Positions 63,260-64,000 of a stretch of 64,000 bases of DNA are shown piece after piece. The position numbers and the translations under genes are program-made. The notes beneath the pieces were generated by a model, which was given only the letters and a program-made list of their open reading frames with translations, was not told the DNA's origin and did not search any database. Origin of the DNA: Ferruginibacter lapsinanis (GTDB taxonomy: Bacteria > Bacteroidota > Bacteroidia > Chitinophagales > Chitinophagaceae); contig NZ_CP086063.1 in assembly GCF_020783315.1 (NCBI RefSeq), positions 1,972,501 through 2,036,500 on the forward strand, given 5' to 3'. The number at the start of each line of letters is the position of its first letter. The stretch's first letter is position 1.

Positions 63260-63847
63260 ATGGCAGATGCTATAAATAATACCTTAGAAGAAAAGGCAAA
63301 AAGGCCTAATCTTCTCACTGCTGCATGTATTCTTTCGTGTATAGGCAGTGGATGGGGATTTTTGAGTGGCATTGTATTATTGTTTAATGCCCGGGCGCAA
63401 GTTGTATCTGTAAATGATATGAAAGACATAGTTTATAGCGTCGATTTTTATAAGAAAATGGGTTCGAAAACATCCGTTCAGGATGCAATGAATATGGCCG
63501 ACAGGATGACCGAAGCATTTACAGCCTGGAAATTATACATCATTGCATTGGTTGCTATTATTAGTTCAGTACTGGGACTGATGGGGGCTTTGAGAATGTT
63601 TAATCTGAATAAAAAGGGATTTAAGTTTTATACCTACGGCATTTTACTCAGTGGTATCACCCTGTTCTTACTTTATGGGTTTTCTCAAACCATTACGATG
63701 GGCATGTTGGCATTAAATGGACTCATCTCACTTTTTGTTATGTTTGGTTCTTCCGAAATGTTGGCTCATGCTATTTCAGTGGCGTTTGTAAGTACATGGG
63801 GGATCTTTATTCTTTTATATTGGCGGTATCAGAAAATAATGGAGTAA
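63260..63847 (+). CDS. Small membrane protein, tandem family member 2
   Basis: 195 residues, starting MADAINNTLEEKAKRPNLLTAACILSCIGSGWGFLSG. Four to five TM segments separated by a charged loop with SVNDMKDIVYSVDFYKKMGSKTS. 26 bp after member 1 and followed by member 3, so likely one transcript. The C-terminal half (GLMGALRMFNLNKKGFKFYTYGILLSGITLFLL) matches the layout of member 1 (GGVLMWRLQKNGFYSVTLGTFFSIITHFLL). Function unknown. Confidence 0.85.
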   Translation: MADAINNTLEEKAKRPNLLTAACILSCIGSGWGFLSGIVLLFNARAQVVSVNDMKDIVYSVDFYKKMGSKTSVQDAMNMADRMTEAFTAWKLYIIALVAIISSVLGLMGALRMFNLNKKGFKFYTYGILLSGITLFLLYGFSQTITMGMLALNGLISLFVMFGSSEMLAHAISVAFVSTWGIFILLYWRYQKIME

Positions 63848-63873
63848 ATTTTTATATACTAAAATATACAACT

Positions 63874-64000
63874 ATGACAGATATATCAACAAATTACGAT
63901 CAGCCTGTTGCAAAAAGGCCTAATTTTTTAACCGTATTATGTGTACTTACTTTTATTGGAAGTGGCTGGGGCTTAATAAGCAATACCATGCAATACTTTA
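63874..64000 (+). CDS. Small membrane protein, tandem family member 3 (partial)
   Basis: Runs off the right edge. Reading from the ATG at 63874: MTDISTNYDQPVAKRPNFL, then a TM segment ending in TFIGSGWGLISNTMQ. The KRPNFLT and IGSGWG motifs show it is a paralogue of the previous gene. Only 42 residues are in the window, so function and full length cannot be judged. Confidence 0.85.
   Translation, partial: MTDISTNYDQPVAKRPNFLTVLCVLTFIGSGWGLISNTMQYF

Overview
The window looks like chromosomal DNA from a Bacteroidota bacterium, most likely the family Chitinophagaceae. The evidence is: low-GC, tightly packed genes; a secreted protein with a type IX secretion (T9SS) C-terminal sorting domain; a TonB-dependent receptor; a GTP-type PEP carboxykinase; several Bacteroidota-style promoters (TTTG/TTG, 19 bp, TAnnTTTG); and almost no Shine-Dalgarno sequences. 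This assignment is by eye; no database search was run. I see no rRNA, CRISPR array, insertion sequence or prophage. There is one tRNA, an initiator tRNA-fMet.

Layout. 1-3.9 kb: the 3' part of a hybrid histidine kinase, an unknown membrane protein, an NdpA-like nucleoid protein and a small acidic protein. 4-6.6 kb: an MBOAT acyltransferase with its SGNH/DltD-like partner. 6.9-9.4 kb: a DsbD-type thiol relay in two genes. 9.4-12.6 kb: a DegQ/HtrA protease, then a LuxC-like acyl-CoA reductase divergent from a ferredoxin. 13-15.8 kb: a lipoprotein, ddl, a PASTA protein and a rhodanese. 15.9-18.2 kb: a TonB receptor behind a clear TPP riboswitch. 18.5-21.4 kb: a T9SS protein, an esterase-like lipoprotein and tRNA-fMet. 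21.5-31.3 kb: era, der, an Ala-rich lipoprotein, an ECF sigma/anti-sigma pair, ppa, lipoproteins, phoH and pckG. 31.4-43.6 kb: a transporter, a DUF2490 protein, psuK-psuG, an LTA-synthase-like sulfatase, lon, a CCA-adding enzyme, a pRiA4b ORF-3 protein and miaA. 43.7-50 kb: a urate catabolism cluster. 50-64 kb: a CFI-box protein, smc, holA, ribF, purM, ftsE, a glycosyltransferase/oxidoreductase operon, and a tandem family of small membrane proteins running off the right edge.

The most coherent system is the urate cluster. A membrane, cytochrome c-fused urate oxidase (PuuD type) is divergent from allB, alc, uraD, uraH and a large CitE/HpcH-fold protein that I recognise as DUF6986-like. Together these take urate to 5-hydroxyisourate, OHCU, allantoin, allantoate and ureidoglycolate. 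No ureidoglycolate lyase, malate synthase or glyoxylate carboligase is present, so the uncharacterised DUF6986-like enzyme is the natural candidate for the last step. Pseudouridine breakdown genes (psuK-psuG) about 8 kb away suggest a wider capacity to scavenge nucleic-acid bases.

The second unexplained structure is a set of intergenic sequences with 7-bp periodicity, variants of AAATCGT/AATTCGT and their complements. Several are folded as imperfect inverted repeats, and they sit just upstream of the start codons of der, the pRiA4b ORF-3 gene, uraH, the DUF6986-like gene and purM.
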